Source: an uncultured Schlesneria sp. (lineage in GTDB: Bacteria; Planctomycetota; Planctomycetia; Planctomycetales; Planctomycetaceae). From it: 64,000 nucleotides of DNA. The position numbers and the translations under genes were made by a program. The notes under the pieces were generated by a model. It was given only the letters and a program-made list of their open reading frames with translations, made no database searches and was not told the origin of the DNA. Below, piece after piece: positions 7,745 through 17,172 of the stretch (the first letter of the stretch is position 1; each line of letters starts with the position of its first letter). Location: the NCBI GenBank assembly GCA_903834925.1, contig CAILLA010000225.1, positions 1 through 64,000 of the forward strand. The letters run 5' to 3'.

Positions 7745-8698
7745 ATGCCAGATCTATTTGCCGGTGTCGACCTGGGTGGGACTTCGGTCAAGTGTGTCCT
7801 CGGCGACGAACAGGGGAACATCTTATTTCGCAATTCGATTCCGACAGAATCACATGCTGGCCCTGAACGGGTTCTGCAACGGACCGGTCACGCGATTCAG
7901 GAACTGACCAAACTAGCAGGGCAAATGCCCGTCGCGCTGGGGATGGGCGTGCCAGGACTGGTCGACGTCCCGAATGGAATCACTCGTTTTCTGCCGAACC
8001 TGACAACGCAATGGATTGATGTCCCCGCAGCGGAAATCCTGTCAGCACACGTGAACTGCCCGGTTCGACTTTTGAATGACGTCCGTATGGCGACATTGGG
8101 CGAACTGGTTTATGGACGAGGAAAAGATGTCGACAGCATGGTCTTCATCGCGATCGGGACTGGAATCGGCGGAGGGGTCGTCATCGACGGCAAGTTGCGA
8201 CTGGGGCCTGTCGGTGCCGCCGGAGAATTGGGGCACCAGACAATCGACGCACAAGGTCCCCCCTGCGGATGCGGAAATCATGGGTGCCTGGAAACATTGG
8301 CTAGTGGAACCGCTCTGGCAGCAGCAGGCATTCGGTTGATGTTGATGGGCCTCGCACCACACTTACACGACATCGTTGGCGGAGATGCCAACCTCGTCAC
8401 GGCAGAACTGATGGCCGAAGCGGCAAAGCAGGACGAACCGGTAATGGACGCGATTATGCAGGCTGCGGACTACCTGGCGATCGGCGTCGCCAACGCGATG
8501 GTCACATTACACCCCGAACTGGTCGTTCTGGGAGGCGGCGTCGCGAACATGGGCGACGTTCTATTCAATCGGATTCGCGCACAAGTCAAACAACGAGTGC
8601 GCATGATCCCCCCGGAAAGCGTTCGAATTGAACCATCCGATCTCGGCAGCAATGCGGGCGTAATGGGCTCCATCGCGCTTGCCTCCCGCAAAGATTAA
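7745..8698 (+). CDS. ROK-family sugar kinase (glucokinase-like)
   Basis: From the ATG at 7745 (AAAGGA about 9 bp upstream) the protein has 317 residues, the usual length of ROK kinases. These phosphorylate glucose, N-acetylglucosamine or related sugars with ATP. The N-terminal phosphate-binding loop is GVDLGGTSVK. The catalytic Asp is Asp112 (LLNDVRMATLGE). The ROK zinc site is present as His164 plus Cys174, Cys176 and Cys181 (CGCGNHGC). No N-terminal helix-turn-helix is present, so this is an enzyme rather than a NagC/XylR-type repressor. It is divergent from the sugar ABC ATPase, so import and phosphorylation of one sugar is a reasonable inference. The exact sugar cannot be read from sequence. 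Confidence 0.88.
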   Translation: MPDLFAGVDLGGTSVKCVLGDEQGNILFRNSIPTESHAGPERVLQRTGHAIQELTKLAGQMPVALGMGVPGLVDVPNGITRFLPNLTTQWIDVPAAEILSAHVNCPVRLLNDVRMATLGELVYGRGKDVDSMVFIAIGTGIGGGVVIDGKLRLGPVGAAGELGHQTIDAQGPPCGCGNHGCLETLASGTALAAAGIRLMLMGLAPHLHDIVGGDANLVTAELMAEAAKQDEPVMDAIMQAADYLAIGVANAMVTLHPELVVLGGGVANMGDVLFNRIRAQVKQRVRMIPPESVRIEPSDLGSNAGVMGSIALASRKD

Positions 8699-8809
8699 CT
8701 TTGTCGAATGATCGTACCGGGTCGTTTTTTCTCGAAACCTTGCCGATCATCAGATTGGGATGATTGTGTTGGGAACGACCTGCATCAGACCTTGCGTCCA
8801 AACAATCAT

Positions 8810-10465
8810 TCATTCGCTATTTTTTTTGGGCTCATCCTTGACCACCCGAGTCACTGTCCTGTTTGGAGGAAAGGTGACAACGATCCGCAGGTCCGGCAAC
8901 AAACCATTAAGTCCATCCTTGCCGAGTTTACCCTGTGTTTTGAACTGTCCCCCGCAAATTTGTTCGAATTGGTCCTGACTTACGATCAGGCTTTTGAGGT
9001 TTCGGAGTTCTTTTAATTGTTCGAACCCAATGTGAGTAATTTTTGTAAAGCTCAGGTTGAGTTTCGTGAGATTTGTCAGCCCCGCGAATCGTTTGACACC
9101 GTCATCGGTGATTTCCGTGAAGCTGAGATCGAGCGTCGTCAAGTTCTTCAGTTTCTTCAACTCCAACAGCCGTTCATCGGAGATTTCTGTACGACTGAGA
9201 TTCAGGTCTTCAAGGTTTGTGAGTTCACTGATTGTCACCAGGCTCGCGTCCGTGATTCTGGTTGAATCCAGGTTGAGCATTTTCAGATTCTTGAGATCCC
9301 GGATTTCACTCACCCCTTGATCTGAAATGGGAACCAGACCAAGGTCCAGTGATTCAAGATTCTTGAGTCCAATCAACTCTCTCATGCCGACATCTGAAAT
9401 CGCAGCGCCGTAAAGATTGAGCCACTTCAGGCTAGTCAGATCCCTTAGTCCTCGCATCCCCTCGTCGTTCATCTGACAAATTAAGAGATTCAAAACACTA
9501 AGTTTCTTAAGTCCACTCAGTCCCGACAGACCGGTTCCAGTAATCTTTGTGCGCCGAAGATCCAGTGATGTCAAATCTTTGAGTCCGGTCAGTTCCTTGA
9601 GGTTCAAATCCGTGACATGCGTGCCTGCAAGGTTAAGATGTTGAAGCTTGGTGAATTGATTCAGACCTGTACCAGAGACCCCTTTGCATTCGCCGACATT
9701 CAGTTGCGTCAGTTCTGTCAGGCCACTCAGTTCACTCACGCCCCGATCGCTGATTCGATTCCCACACAGATTCAATACGGAAATGTTCGTGAGGCCGCTC
9801 AACTCCTTCAAGCCGGCATCTTTGATCCCACAACCATAAAGAGTGAGAGACTGAAGGCTTTTGAGTTCCCTTAATTCCACCAGTTCCGAATCAATCGCAC
9901 GGACATCGTAAAGGTTGAGATCGGTGAGCGATTTGAGTTCGCGAATTCCTTTCAAACTGCCACTTTTTATCTCGGCCGATGCGAGGCTAAGTGATGTCAG
10001 ATGTTTCAGTTCTCCGATACCAGTCAGTTCACCCTCATTGATTGTCGCTTCCTCCAAATTGAGCGTTGACAGGTTTGGCAGACGGCTCATTTCCTTCAGT
10101 GCCGCAGCGTTCGGTTTGAAACGATGTTTGATATTCAAAGTCGTCAGATTCTTGTTTTCGCTTAACCCGTCTAAATCGGGGGGCGAACAGATTCCAAGCA
10201 TGTCGAGCGTCGTCAGATTCTCGAAAATCTTAAACGACCGGAGTTCGTCTGGCGTGACCGTGTGAGGGGCGTTGAACGAACTATACGTCCAGTCAAACGA
10301 AACACGGACGACGGGACGATCTAGTCGTGATTCGTCTTTCTCGACTTTGCCCCAATGCGTTGTAATGAACTGGACGAGTTTGTCTTCTTCAGAATTCTCC
10401 TGGGCCAACGCGGTGCCGACATTGACCACAGCGGCAACCAAGACAAACAGAAGTCGCATACGCAT
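8810..10465 (-). CDS. secreted leucine-rich-repeat protein
   Basis: The 551-residue product begins with a signal peptide (MRMRLLFVLVAAVVNVGTALAQ). AAGGGATT lies upstream of the ATG at 10465. From about residue 85 to 510 it is a run of some 18 leucine-rich repeats of about 24 residues, with the pattern LTxLNLxxTxIxDxGLxxLxxLxNL. This resembles the cysteine-containing/ribonuclease-inhibitor LRR style seen in many planctomycete secreted proteins. The repeats would form a solenoid for protein binding. A short Lys-rich tail follows. No enzymatic domain is visible and the partner is unknown. It is a single gene. Confidence 0.85.
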   Translation of the reverse strand: MRMRLLFVLVAAVVNVGTALAQENSEEDKLVQFITTHWGKVEKDESRLDRPVVRVSFDWTYSSFNAPHTVTPDELRSFKIFENLTTLDMLGICSPPDLDGLSENKNLTTLNIKHRFKPNAAALKEMSRLPNLSTLNLEEATINEGELTGIGELKHLTSLSLASAEIKSGSLKGIRELKSLTDLNLYDVRAIDSELVELRELKSLQSLTLYGCGIKDAGLKELSGLTNISVLNLCGNRISDRGVSELSGLTELTQLNVGECKGVSGTGLNQFTKLQHLNLAGTHVTDLNLKELTGLKDLTSLDLRRTKITGTGLSGLSGLKKLSVLNLLICQMNDEGMRGLRDLTSLKWLNLYGAAISDVGMRELIGLKNLESLDLGLVPISDQGVSEIRDLKNLKMLNLDSTRITDASLVTISELTNLEDLNLSRTEISDERLLELKKLKNLTTLDLSFTEITDDGVKRFAGLTNLTKLNLSFTKITHIGFEQLKELRNLKSLIVSQDQFEQICGGQFKTQGKLGKDGLNGLLPDLRIVVTFPPNRTVTRVVKDEPKKNSE

Positions 10466-10654
10466 CGTTCAATCCCTTGAAAACCTGCGAGTTCCGATGT
10501 AACCCAATACAACCAAGGTCATACGATACGACCATCAGAGAACCGTGTGAAGTGGAATCTCAAGTCAAACACAAAATGGCAACGGTTAGGCGCCACGACA
10601 ACAAACGCATCGATCGATTTCTGAAACTGTCGAAGTCGTTGTCTTTGTGAAATG

Positions 10655-10699
10655 AGAAAAGCCCGAGTCCACCGTTTTTCGACGGTGTTCTCGGGCTTT
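10655..10699 (-). terminator. strong terminator hairpin after the DUF1080 pair
   Basis: AAAGCCCGAG (10658-10667) pairs perfectly with CTCGGGCTTT (10690-10699), with an inner stem ACCGT/ACGGT. On the minus strand a T-rich stretch (TTTTCTCATTTC) follows the hairpin. It lies about 45 bp past the stop codon of the DUF1080 gene at 10743. The rest of 10466-10742 shows no gene. Confidence 0.7.
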
Positions 10700-10742
10700 G
10701 GAATGATTGACCCCAGGCCAGCAACTTTGACTGTTTTAAAAA

Positions 10743-11717
10743 CTATTTCTTTTCAACAAGCCAAATATTCCGGAATCGAACAGGATCGCCGTGATCCTGA
10801 AGAAAAATCGCGCCTGGCTTTTGATCGGATCGACCACCACCTGGGGTTGTTTTCAAATCCAGGTTTTCGTGAATGACGACTCCGTTGTGCTTGATCGTGA
10901 CTCGAGCTGGCGCGATCACTTTTCCGTCGGCGTCAAACTTGGCGCAGGTGAAGTCGACGTCGTACGTCTGCCAGCTCAATGGTGGAAAGCACATGTTGAC
11001 CTTGGGTTTCGAATTGCTGTAGATCCCACCGCATTCGTTATCAGCACCTTCCAGACCGAACGAATCCAGGACCTGACATTCGTACTGATCGCCCAGATAC
11101 ATGCCACTGTTGCCTCGACCCTGACCGCTGGCATTGGGCATGAAAGGTGTCCGGAATTCGAGATGCAGCGTGTAATTTTCAAAGACCTTCTTGGTACGAG
11201 TTCCCACTCCCATCAGACCGAGGTCTTCCAATTTGCCAGGTGTCCATTCATCGACGTTGGTCCCGTTGAAAAGGACAATCGCACCTTCCGGGGCTGACTT
11301 GGCTAATGTAGGAGATTCGCGATGAAGTCGCTTTAACTCACCCGTATGATCACCATGTTTAACGGAGATGACTCCATTCGCGATCGTGGTTTGGTTCCCC
11401 TCACCCACGGCCTTTGTAACACCGTCCTTGGTTTCGAAAACAAATTTCAGCTTTTCTTGTGACGGGTCCCAGCCGGCTCCGGGTAACCCACCGGGATAGG
11501 CGACGACATCAAACTTGCCGTTTCCCTTGGCGATGACCTGGGCACCGATTGTCGTGTCACCGACTTTACCGATGTATTCACCCTGCATCTGAAAATCGGC
11601 TCCGGCGGTTTTCGAATCAAGAAACGCGAGTTTCGGATTCGGTTTTTCCTGACCGATGACGGGTGTTGCGGCGAGCAAGCCGAGAACGACAATCGACAAT
11701 TTCCAAGACGGATTCAT
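10743..11717 (-). CDS. secreted DUF1080 (3-keto-disaccharide hydrolase-like) protein, first of two
   Basis: The product has 324 residues with a signal peptide (MNPSWKLSIVVLGLLAATPVIGQ) and AGGAG upstream of the ATG at 11717. Residues ~30-120 form a small beta-rich domain, and ~130-324 form the DUF1080 jelly-roll domain. The latter runs from VLFNGTNVDEWTPG to GAIFLQDHGDPVRFRNIWL, a typical DUF1080 ending. The family resembles concanavalin-like glucanases. Members have been reported to act on 3-keto-glycosides, but most planctomycete copies are uncharacterised. It follows another DUF1080 gene by 60 bp and the two are probably cotranscribed, ending at the hairpin at 10655-10699. Confidence 0.85.
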   Translation of the reverse strand: MNPSWKLSIVVLGLLAATPVIGQEKPNPKLAFLDSKTAGADFQMQGEYIGKVGDTTIGAQVIAKGNGKFDVVAYPGGLPGAGWDPSQEKLKFVFETKDGVTKAVGEGNQTTIANGVISVKHGDHTGELKRLHRESPTLAKSAPEGAIVLFNGTNVDEWTPGKLEDLGLMGVGTRTKKVFENYTLHLEFRTPFMPNASGQGRGNSGMYLGDQYECQVLDSFGLEGADNECGGIYSNSKPKVNMCFPPLSWQTYDVDFTCAKFDADGKVIAPARVTIKHNGVVIHENLDLKTTPGGGRSDQKPGAIFLQDHGDPVRFRNIWLVEKK

Positions 11718-11777
11718 GTTGCGGACTCCTGAAAAAAAGTGTTGAGATTAGCGAAGATTAGTGTTCCAAAAATCTTC

Positions 11778-12524
11778 TCATTTCCATTCTTTAACCCGAA
11801 CGTTCCGATACCGGACGAATTGCTTTGTGTAGTCACCGCCGCCGTGAACTTGCAGCGCGATGCTTCCGGTATCAGGATGGCGTTTTTCGGTATCTGTGAA
11901 TTCCATGAACCGAACTTTGTTGATCCAGGTTGTGATCTTGGGGGGATTGCTTTCGATTTTGGCTCGCAGTTCGTTCCATTCACCGTGCTTCCAGAACTCG
12001 GGCCAATCAGCAGGCTTGATCGGGCAGGGGACCAGAGCGTCTTTCGTTTTGATCTTTGTCACGGCATCCAGGAAGTCGAAGTTTCGGTGATGAATCCCGC
12101 CCGACAAACCTTCGCCGTAAATCCCAGCCAGATTGCCGTTGTCGTGATAATCGACCATGTACTGGTAGGCTTGGCCTCGTTCATTGCTTCGCAGGAACAA
12201 GCCACTGTCAGGGCCATAATCGTTCTTCATTTCGACGATCACTTCGAAATTGCCGAACTGTCGATCGGTGAGAATAATTCCGCCGTTGCCGGGAATGTCC
12301 TGGCTACCGACAATCGCGCCGTCTTCCAGTCGCCAGCGTCCACCACTGGTGTGCATGCTTGCGCCGCTATGGCCTGTCTGAGTACTGACGTGCCAGCCTT
12401 TGAGAGACTTGCCATCGAAAATCGTTTCGAAGGTTGAATCATCGAATTTTTCACGAGGAAAATCCGCTGCGTGGACGGCAGAGATCATGATGGAAAACAG
12501 AGTCAAAGCGCTAAGCAATCGCAT
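11778..12524 (-). CDS. secreted DUF1080 protein, second of two
   Basis: This 248-residue product starts at the ATG at 12524, with a signal peptide ([19 protein letters not shown]). The DUF1080 domain begins with [15 protein letters not shown] and includes the typical [22 protein letters not shown] and SGLFLRSN segments. It ends with [11 protein letters not shown]. Unlike its neighbour it has no extra N-terminal domain. It is first in the pair. A predicted extracytoplasmic glycoside-acting or carbohydrate-binding role is inference from the fold; substrate unknown. It is divergent from the NAD-dependent epimerase gene. Confidence 0.85.
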   Translation of the reverse strand: MRLLSALTLFSIMISAVHAADFPREKFDDSTFETIFDGKSLKGWHVSTQTGHSGASMHTSGGRWRLEDGAIVGSQDIPGNGGIILTDRQFGNFEVIVEMKNDYGPDSGLFLRSNERGQAYQYMVDYHDNGNLAGIYGEGLSGGIHHRNFDFLDAVTKIKTKDALVPCPIKPADWPEFWKHGEWNELRAKIESNPPKITTWINKVRFMEFTDTEKRHPDTGSIALQVHGGGDYTKQFVRYRNVRVKEWK

Positions 12525-12823
12525 TGGCAAAACTCTTTCAAATGGAGGTTTTCGAACTTGAGCAACAAATGAATCAGGCGAGCCGGGCGACGTCAGTCCC
12601 CGGATTCTTCAATTCGAGCTGTCTCAATGGAGGCCAAGATGATATCGCGACGTATGATTGCGTGCATAGCGTTACGACACGAATTGCGATGGACGCTGGC
12701 GGCGGAATTGAATTTCTGGACGATGCTTGCCAGACTTGCTCTGTTCCGATTCGGCATCCGACGATCGGGCTCAATGAATGCGCCCTTTTTTGCGCAGTAA
12801 TCTATGCGCGGAGCGACCAGCAG

Positions 12824-13831
12824 ATGAAGTATCTCGTAACCGGCGCAGCAGGATTCATTGGAATGAATGTCAGCCTGGCGCTGCTTGAGCGTGGAGACAG
12901 TGTTGTCGGTTTCGATAATCTGAATCCCTATTATTCCGTAGAATTGAAGCATAGCCGTCTGAACCGACTTGTCGCCAAATCGGGTTTTCATTTCGAAGAA
13001 GGGGATCTTGCTGATCGCGAACGACTTCCAACGCTATTTGCAAGGGAAAAATTTGATGCGGTCATCAATTTGGCTGCTCAAGCCGGCGTGCGGTACTCGT
13101 TGACCAACCCGCACGCCTATGTCGACAGTAACCTCGTCGGGTTCGTAAATGTGCTGGAAGCGTGTCGGCACCATGAGGTGAAGCATCTGACCTATGCGTC
13201 GTCCAGTTCCGTGTACGGTGCCAATACCGAAATGCCATTTTCGGTTCATCACAACGTCGATCATCCACTCAGCTTGTATGCCGCGACGAAGAAAGCCAAC
13301 GAATTGATGGCTCATACGTACAGCCATCTTTATCGACTACCCACTACGGGTCTGCGATTCTTTACGGTCTACGGACCGTGGGGCCGGCCGGACATGGCTC
13401 TGTGGTTATTCACGAAAGCGATTCTGGCGGGCGAGCCGATCGACATCTTTAATAACGGCCAGATGCGACGCGACTTCACGTATATCGACGACATTGTGCA
13501 GGGGATCATCCGAGTTTCCGATCGGATTCCGGCGGGGAATCCTGACTGGTCGAGCGAACATCCTGACCCTTCATCAAGTCGCGCTCCTTATCGGATCTAT
13601 AATATTGGGAATAATCAACCGGTCGAATTGATGCATTTGATCGAAACGTTGGAACGCAATTTAGGGAAGACCGCTGTCAAGAACTTTTTGCCAATGCAGC
13701 CGGGTGATGTCCCTGCGACATTTGCCGACGTCGATGACCTGATACGCGACGTTGGATTCAAACCCAGCACGCCGATTGAACTTGGCATTGAACGTTTCGT
13801 ACGCTGGTATCGTGAATACCACAAATGCTAA
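12824..13831 (+). CDS. NAD-dependent epimerase, UDP-glucuronate 4-epimerase type
   Basis: The ATG at 12824 gives 335 residues beginning [15 protein letters not shown], the Rossmann glycine motif at the expected position. The frame is open to 12524, but that upstream part does not resemble the family and overlaps the divergent gene. The extended-SDR catalytic triad is visible: SSSVYG, then Tyr152-x3-Lys156 (YAATKKANE). The [14 protein letters not shown] segment and overall length match UDP-glucuronate 4-epimerases (capsule sugar CapI/GAE type) that make UDP-galacturonate for polysaccharides. UDP-galactose 4-epimerase is the main alternative. No other sugar-nucleotide gene is adjacent. Confidence 0.85.
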   Translation: MKYLVTGAAGFIGMNVSLALLERGDSVVGFDNLNPYYSVELKHSRLNRLVAKSGFHFEEGDLADRERLPTLFAREKFDAVINLAAQAGVRYSLTNPHAYVDSNLVGFVNVLEACRHHEVKHLTYASSSSVYGANTEMPFSVHHNVDHPLSLYAATKKANELMAHTYSHLYRLPTTGLRFFTVYGPWGRPDMALWLFTKAILAGEPIDIFNNGQMRRDFTYIDDIVQGIIRVSDRIPAGNPDWSSEHPDPSSSRAPYRIYNIGNNQPVELMHLIETLERNLGKTAVKNFLPMQPGDVPATFADVDDLIRDVGFKPSTPIELGIERFVRWYREYHKC

Positions 13832-13849
13832 TTCACCGCTGGAAAGTTG

Positions 13850-15031
13850 TTACTTGTCGATGATTTGTGCGCGCTGTTTCCAATATCGCGCCGTTTCAGC
13901 TGCCCCCAGGCCTAAGTGCAGGGACGATAGCTCTTCGAAGTCGCGTTGACCGGCATGTGACAGTTCCTTCATCAGTTCGCCGATGCGGACCCGATTACGA
14001 CGAATTCTTTCACCCAGTTGCCGGTGTTTTTCTGATAAGGACGCTTTTCCCGTACTGCGATACGCTTCAGAAAGTTTGAATTGAGAGCGTTCGTTATACG
14101 GCTCAAGCTCGGTCGATTTTTCCAGGTCAACAATCGCTTCGTCAGATCGCCCGAGATCAAGAAGGATACTGCCCCGCGTTAGATACGCAGCGGGGATCTG
14201 TTTGACATGGGGAAATATTTCTGTCACGACTTCGAGAGCCTGGTCGAGCTTTCCTTCGGCCCGGTATAGGTCGATGAGTTTCGTCTGCAGTTGAGTGCTA
14301 TTTCCATAGCGACTTCGAATGGTTTCTACCTGCTTCCAGGCTGACTGCAAATTTCCGAGGATAATCAGTTGGTCCAGGTACAGGTGATCCACTTCGACCT
14401 GCAAAGTCCTGGGTAAATCGAACTGCATGATCTTTTGAATTTCGTCGAGGCACTCGACATCAAGAGAAGCCGCTTTGAGGGCTTTGATCAGTTCTAAATG
14501 GAATGCGTGATTGGAAGGTTGCCGGTTTAACAATTCCTTTGCGCAGTGAAGTGCTTCTTCCGATTCGCCTTGAGCGGAATAATTCTTCCACAGAAGTTGC
14601 AAGGCTTCAGGCGTTTCCTGAACGTTGCGATCCCTGAGTGGTTTCAGTGCGCGATTTGCCAGTTTGAAACGGAAAGACCGCGAGGCTTTTGAAGCGAACT
14701 TGAAAAGCAAATCCGTACGGCACGTCGAGGTCTCGACCTGATTAAACAACAAATTCGCATCATCCCAGTCATCGCGTCGGGCATCGAGCCATGCAAGGGC
14801 GAGCGAGATGTCAGATTTCTGTGACGGGTTACGATCCAGCTGCTGACGCAAGTTCCGCTCCGCAGCGGCTGGATTCTCGTCCGCAGTTTGCAAAACATCG
14901 TCGAGAATATTTGAGCGATTGACCCCGAAGATCCAGGCTGCGACACCGAGACCACCAAAGATCGCGATGCCAATCAGGATTCCTAATGACACTCGAGAAT
15001 TTGGCCGTGGTGGTGAATTCACGTCATTCAT
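13850..15031 (-). CDS. membrane-anchored tetratricopeptide-repeat protein
   Basis: The start at 15031 is favoured because its ATG overlaps the end of the upstream FG-GAP/UnbV gene by 8 bp, which indicates translational coupling; an in-frame start at 15055 also exists. The 393-residue protein has one membrane helix near the N-terminus (SLGILIGIAIFGGLGVAAWIFG). Degenerate TPR units follow through the rest, the clearest being PAAYLTRGSILLDLGRSDEAIVDLEKSTELEP. TPR arrays bind other proteins. The partner is probably the coupled FG-GAP/UnbV lipoprotein. In planctomycetes such pairs are common and their function is unknown. Confidence 0.8.
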   Translation of the reverse strand: MNDVNSPPRPNSRVSLGILIGIAIFGGLGVAAWIFGVNRSNILDDVLQTADENPAAAERNLRQQLDRNPSQKSDISLALAWLDARRDDWDDANLLFNQVETSTCRTDLLFKFASKASRSFRFKLANRALKPLRDRNVQETPEALQLLWKNYSAQGESEEALHCAKELLNRQPSNHAFHLELIKALKAASLDVECLDEIQKIMQFDLPRTLQVEVDHLYLDQLIILGNLQSAWKQVETIRSRYGNSTQLQTKLIDLYRAEGKLDQALEVVTEIFPHVKQIPAAYLTRGSILLDLGRSDEAIVDLEKSTELEPYNERSQFKLSEAYRSTGKASLSEKHRQLGERIRRNRVRIGELMKELSHAGQRDFEELSSLHLGLGAAETARYWKQRAQIIDK

Positions 15032-16820
15032 CCTCGTATGCTCCACGGCCTTCAATCAGATGGTGGAATTGGCTGGTTTTGAGGTCACGAAAGACTTCTT
15101 GACGACGACCAGGCCAGCAGACTGTGACCGATAGGGGCCCAGGAAGTTCATCGCAGGGAAAAATGATGCGGGGGTCTGATTGAGAAAAATAGCCTCCGCC
15201 TCGCACGACAAACTGAGTCCAGTTTCGTTCGGAAGCATGGAAAATCACGCGAGCTCCGACAGCTTCGCGTTCTCCGTTTCGGGCATGGAGCTGAACACCA
15301 AGGAAATGGTTGGACGAGCGACGGTTGCGAAGAATCCGAACAGGTTCGTTCATCAAAACGGTGATGATGTCAAAGTCACCATCATTGTCCAGGTCGGCAA
15401 CGGCACTTCCTCGCCCCGAATGTTCTTCATGGAAATAGGGACCACATTGAAGCGAGATTTCCTCGAAATGTTTTCCCTCACGATTTCGGAAGAGTTGTGG
15501 CCGCTGTGCGTATGGGGTTTCGGCGGTCGTATAAATGGGGTTTCCATTCAGGATGAACAAATCTGGCCAATGATCGTTATCGAAATCACAAAACGCCGTT
15601 CCAAATCCGACGCGCAGCCGGGACGAGGCGGCAAGCCCGGCGGCGATCGTCGAATGCTTCCACATCCCATGGCCGAGATTTCGATAGAGAGCGTGATCTT
15701 CCTTTTCAAAATTCGTCACAAAAATGTCAGGCAAGCCATCGCCGTTGTAGTCGGCAACATCAACTCCCATACTTGCTTCAGCCTGGCCCCATTCACCAAC
15801 CGCAACACCCGCTTCCATGGCGTTGTCGACCAGTTTCTTGTCCGTTCCGCCTGGAAAAAGATGATTGGGAAGTGCGTCACTGGTCACATAGAAATCCAGC
15901 CAGCCATCAAGATTCAAATCCGATGCAATCACACCAAGTCCGTGGGCGGTGGCTGTCATTCCCAGATGATCGGACCAATCTTCGAAAGTCCCATCACCAC
16001 TGTTGTGAAAGAAACGGCTGGTCGTTGGGGGATACGATGTTGGACCGCAGAGATCACGTTCATGATTTGTCCCCTTTCCGTAACACGGAACATCCGTTTC
16101 CAGACTCCAATTGGTGTAACGGGTCAGGAAGAGATCGGGTAACGCATCGCCGTCCCAATCTCCAAAGGCGGCAGCGGTTCCCCAGCCGCAGTCTGGGAGC
16201 AGCCGGTTGTCAATGGCGGGCAAGAATGTCCCGTCACCGGAATTCAGAAAAATCCGACTCCGACCGTAGCAGCAAACGAAAACATCGGGAAATCCATCGG
16301 AATTCCAGTCCGTCACTGCGCAGCCTTGCGAGTAATCGATTGGCAATGCGAGGCCTGCCTGTGAAGTGACTGCTGAAAAATTCCAGTCACCTTGATTGCG
16401 AAACAGTGCCGGCGGCAATCCCTGGATCTGAATCGGTGACTCGCGAGAAATTGTTCCCCCTCCCGTGACAAAAACGTCGACGACGTCATCAAGGTCATAA
16501 TCCACCATAGCGACGCCCCCACCAAAGCTCTCAATCATCAGGAAGCGTCCCGCCTCCCGGCCGTTCTGATTGGTAAAATCAATTCCGGTTTTAGAGGTCA
16601 AGTCGTCAAACCAGTCATTAGACGTCGCGGCGACGACGGCAGGTTTGATCGTTGGTTTCACGGGGACACGCGCGGGTTTAATCAGTGGGTCGGGTGAAGC
16701 CGGTTGCGATGAGGGATTTGAGGATTTGGAATCGGAATGGCACCCAGCGATGAAAAATACGAGGCTGATCAAGACGTATGAGGAGATAGAACTTCTGCAA
16801 CGGTGCCGGTCAAGTCGCAT
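15024..16820 (-). CDS. FG-GAP/VCBS repeat lipoprotein with ASPIC/UnbV C-terminal domain
   Basis: The ATG at 16820 gives 598 residues starting with a lipoprotein signal (YVLISLVFFIAGC). A longer in-frame extension to 17012 has no signal and is rejected. The body holds at least seven FG-GAP/VCBS blades with calcium-loop-like DxDxDGxxD motifs (VDYDLDDVVDVFVTGGG, DWDGDALPDLFLT, DYNGDGLPDIFVTN, DLDNDGDFDIITVLMN), so it should fold as a beta-propeller. The C-terminus is an ASPIC/UnbV domain (VGARVIFH, GGGYFSQSDPRIIF, SVTVCWPGRRQEVF). It is coupled to the downstream TPR gene. An extracytoplasmic binding role is likely; the ligand is unknown. Confidence 0.87.
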   Translation of the reverse strand: MRLDRHRCRSSISSYVLISLVFFIAGCHSDSKSSNPSSQPASPDPLIKPARVPVKPTIKPAVVAATSNDWFDDLTSKTGIDFTNQNGREAGRFLMIESFGGGVAMVDYDLDDVVDVFVTGGGTISRESPIQIQGLPPALFRNQGDWNFSAVTSQAGLALPIDYSQGCAVTDWNSDGFPDVFVCCYGRSRIFLNSGDGTFLPAIDNRLLPDCGWGTAAAFGDWDGDALPDLFLTRYTNWSLETDVPCYGKGTNHERDLCGPTSYPPTTSRFFHNSGDGTFEDWSDHLGMTATAHGLGVIASDLNLDGWLDFYVTSDALPNHLFPGGTDKKLVDNAMEAGVAVGEWGQAEASMGVDVADYNGDGLPDIFVTNFEKEDHALYRNLGHGMWKHSTIAAGLAASSRLRVGFGTAFCDFDNDHWPDLFILNGNPIYTTAETPYAQRPQLFRNREGKHFEEISLQCGPYFHEEHSGRGSAVADLDNDGDFDIITVLMNEPVRILRNRRSSNHFLGVQLHARNGEREAVGARVIFHASERNWTQFVVRGGGYFSQSDPRIIFPCDELPGPLSVTVCWPGRRQEVFRDLKTSQFHHLIEGRGAYEDE

Positions 16821-17172
16821 CTCGTACTCATGTTTAATTGCTGAAAATGAACGGTAAATCAAAGTTCTCGGCTGCAAATTCCAGCCACGGGCAGTGGTAT
16901 CGAAACCCGATTTCCGAAAATGGATCAACGGCTGCATCAAAGTGGATGTTACCGGTGGTCGTGACGGTGTTTCAAGCGATTTTCGAAACCAGCGTCGATT
17001 CGGCGGCAACACCGGATGGAGCGGGGAGGGTCATTCAATTCGGCTTTTGTGTCAGCGCACTTGTGGTTCATTTTGGATATGCTGACGTTGGTGCGTGCCG
17101 CGAGGAGTTCATCCCGGATTCGACCTGGGTAAAAAATACGTAACCTTTGATTGAGTTTGGTCAACTTACCAT
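16821..17172. other. 352-bp divergent intergenic region
   Basis: This gap separates the minus-strand FG-GAP/UnbV operon from the plus-strand squalene-cyclase-fold gene and must hold promoters for both. I see no gene, no strong hairpin and no recognisable operator. Confidence 0.4.

Noticed and set aside
12524-12823. N-terminal 100-residue extension of the epimerase
   Set aside because: The Rossmann motif begins at the ATG at 12824; the extension lacks family similarity and reaches the divergent gene.
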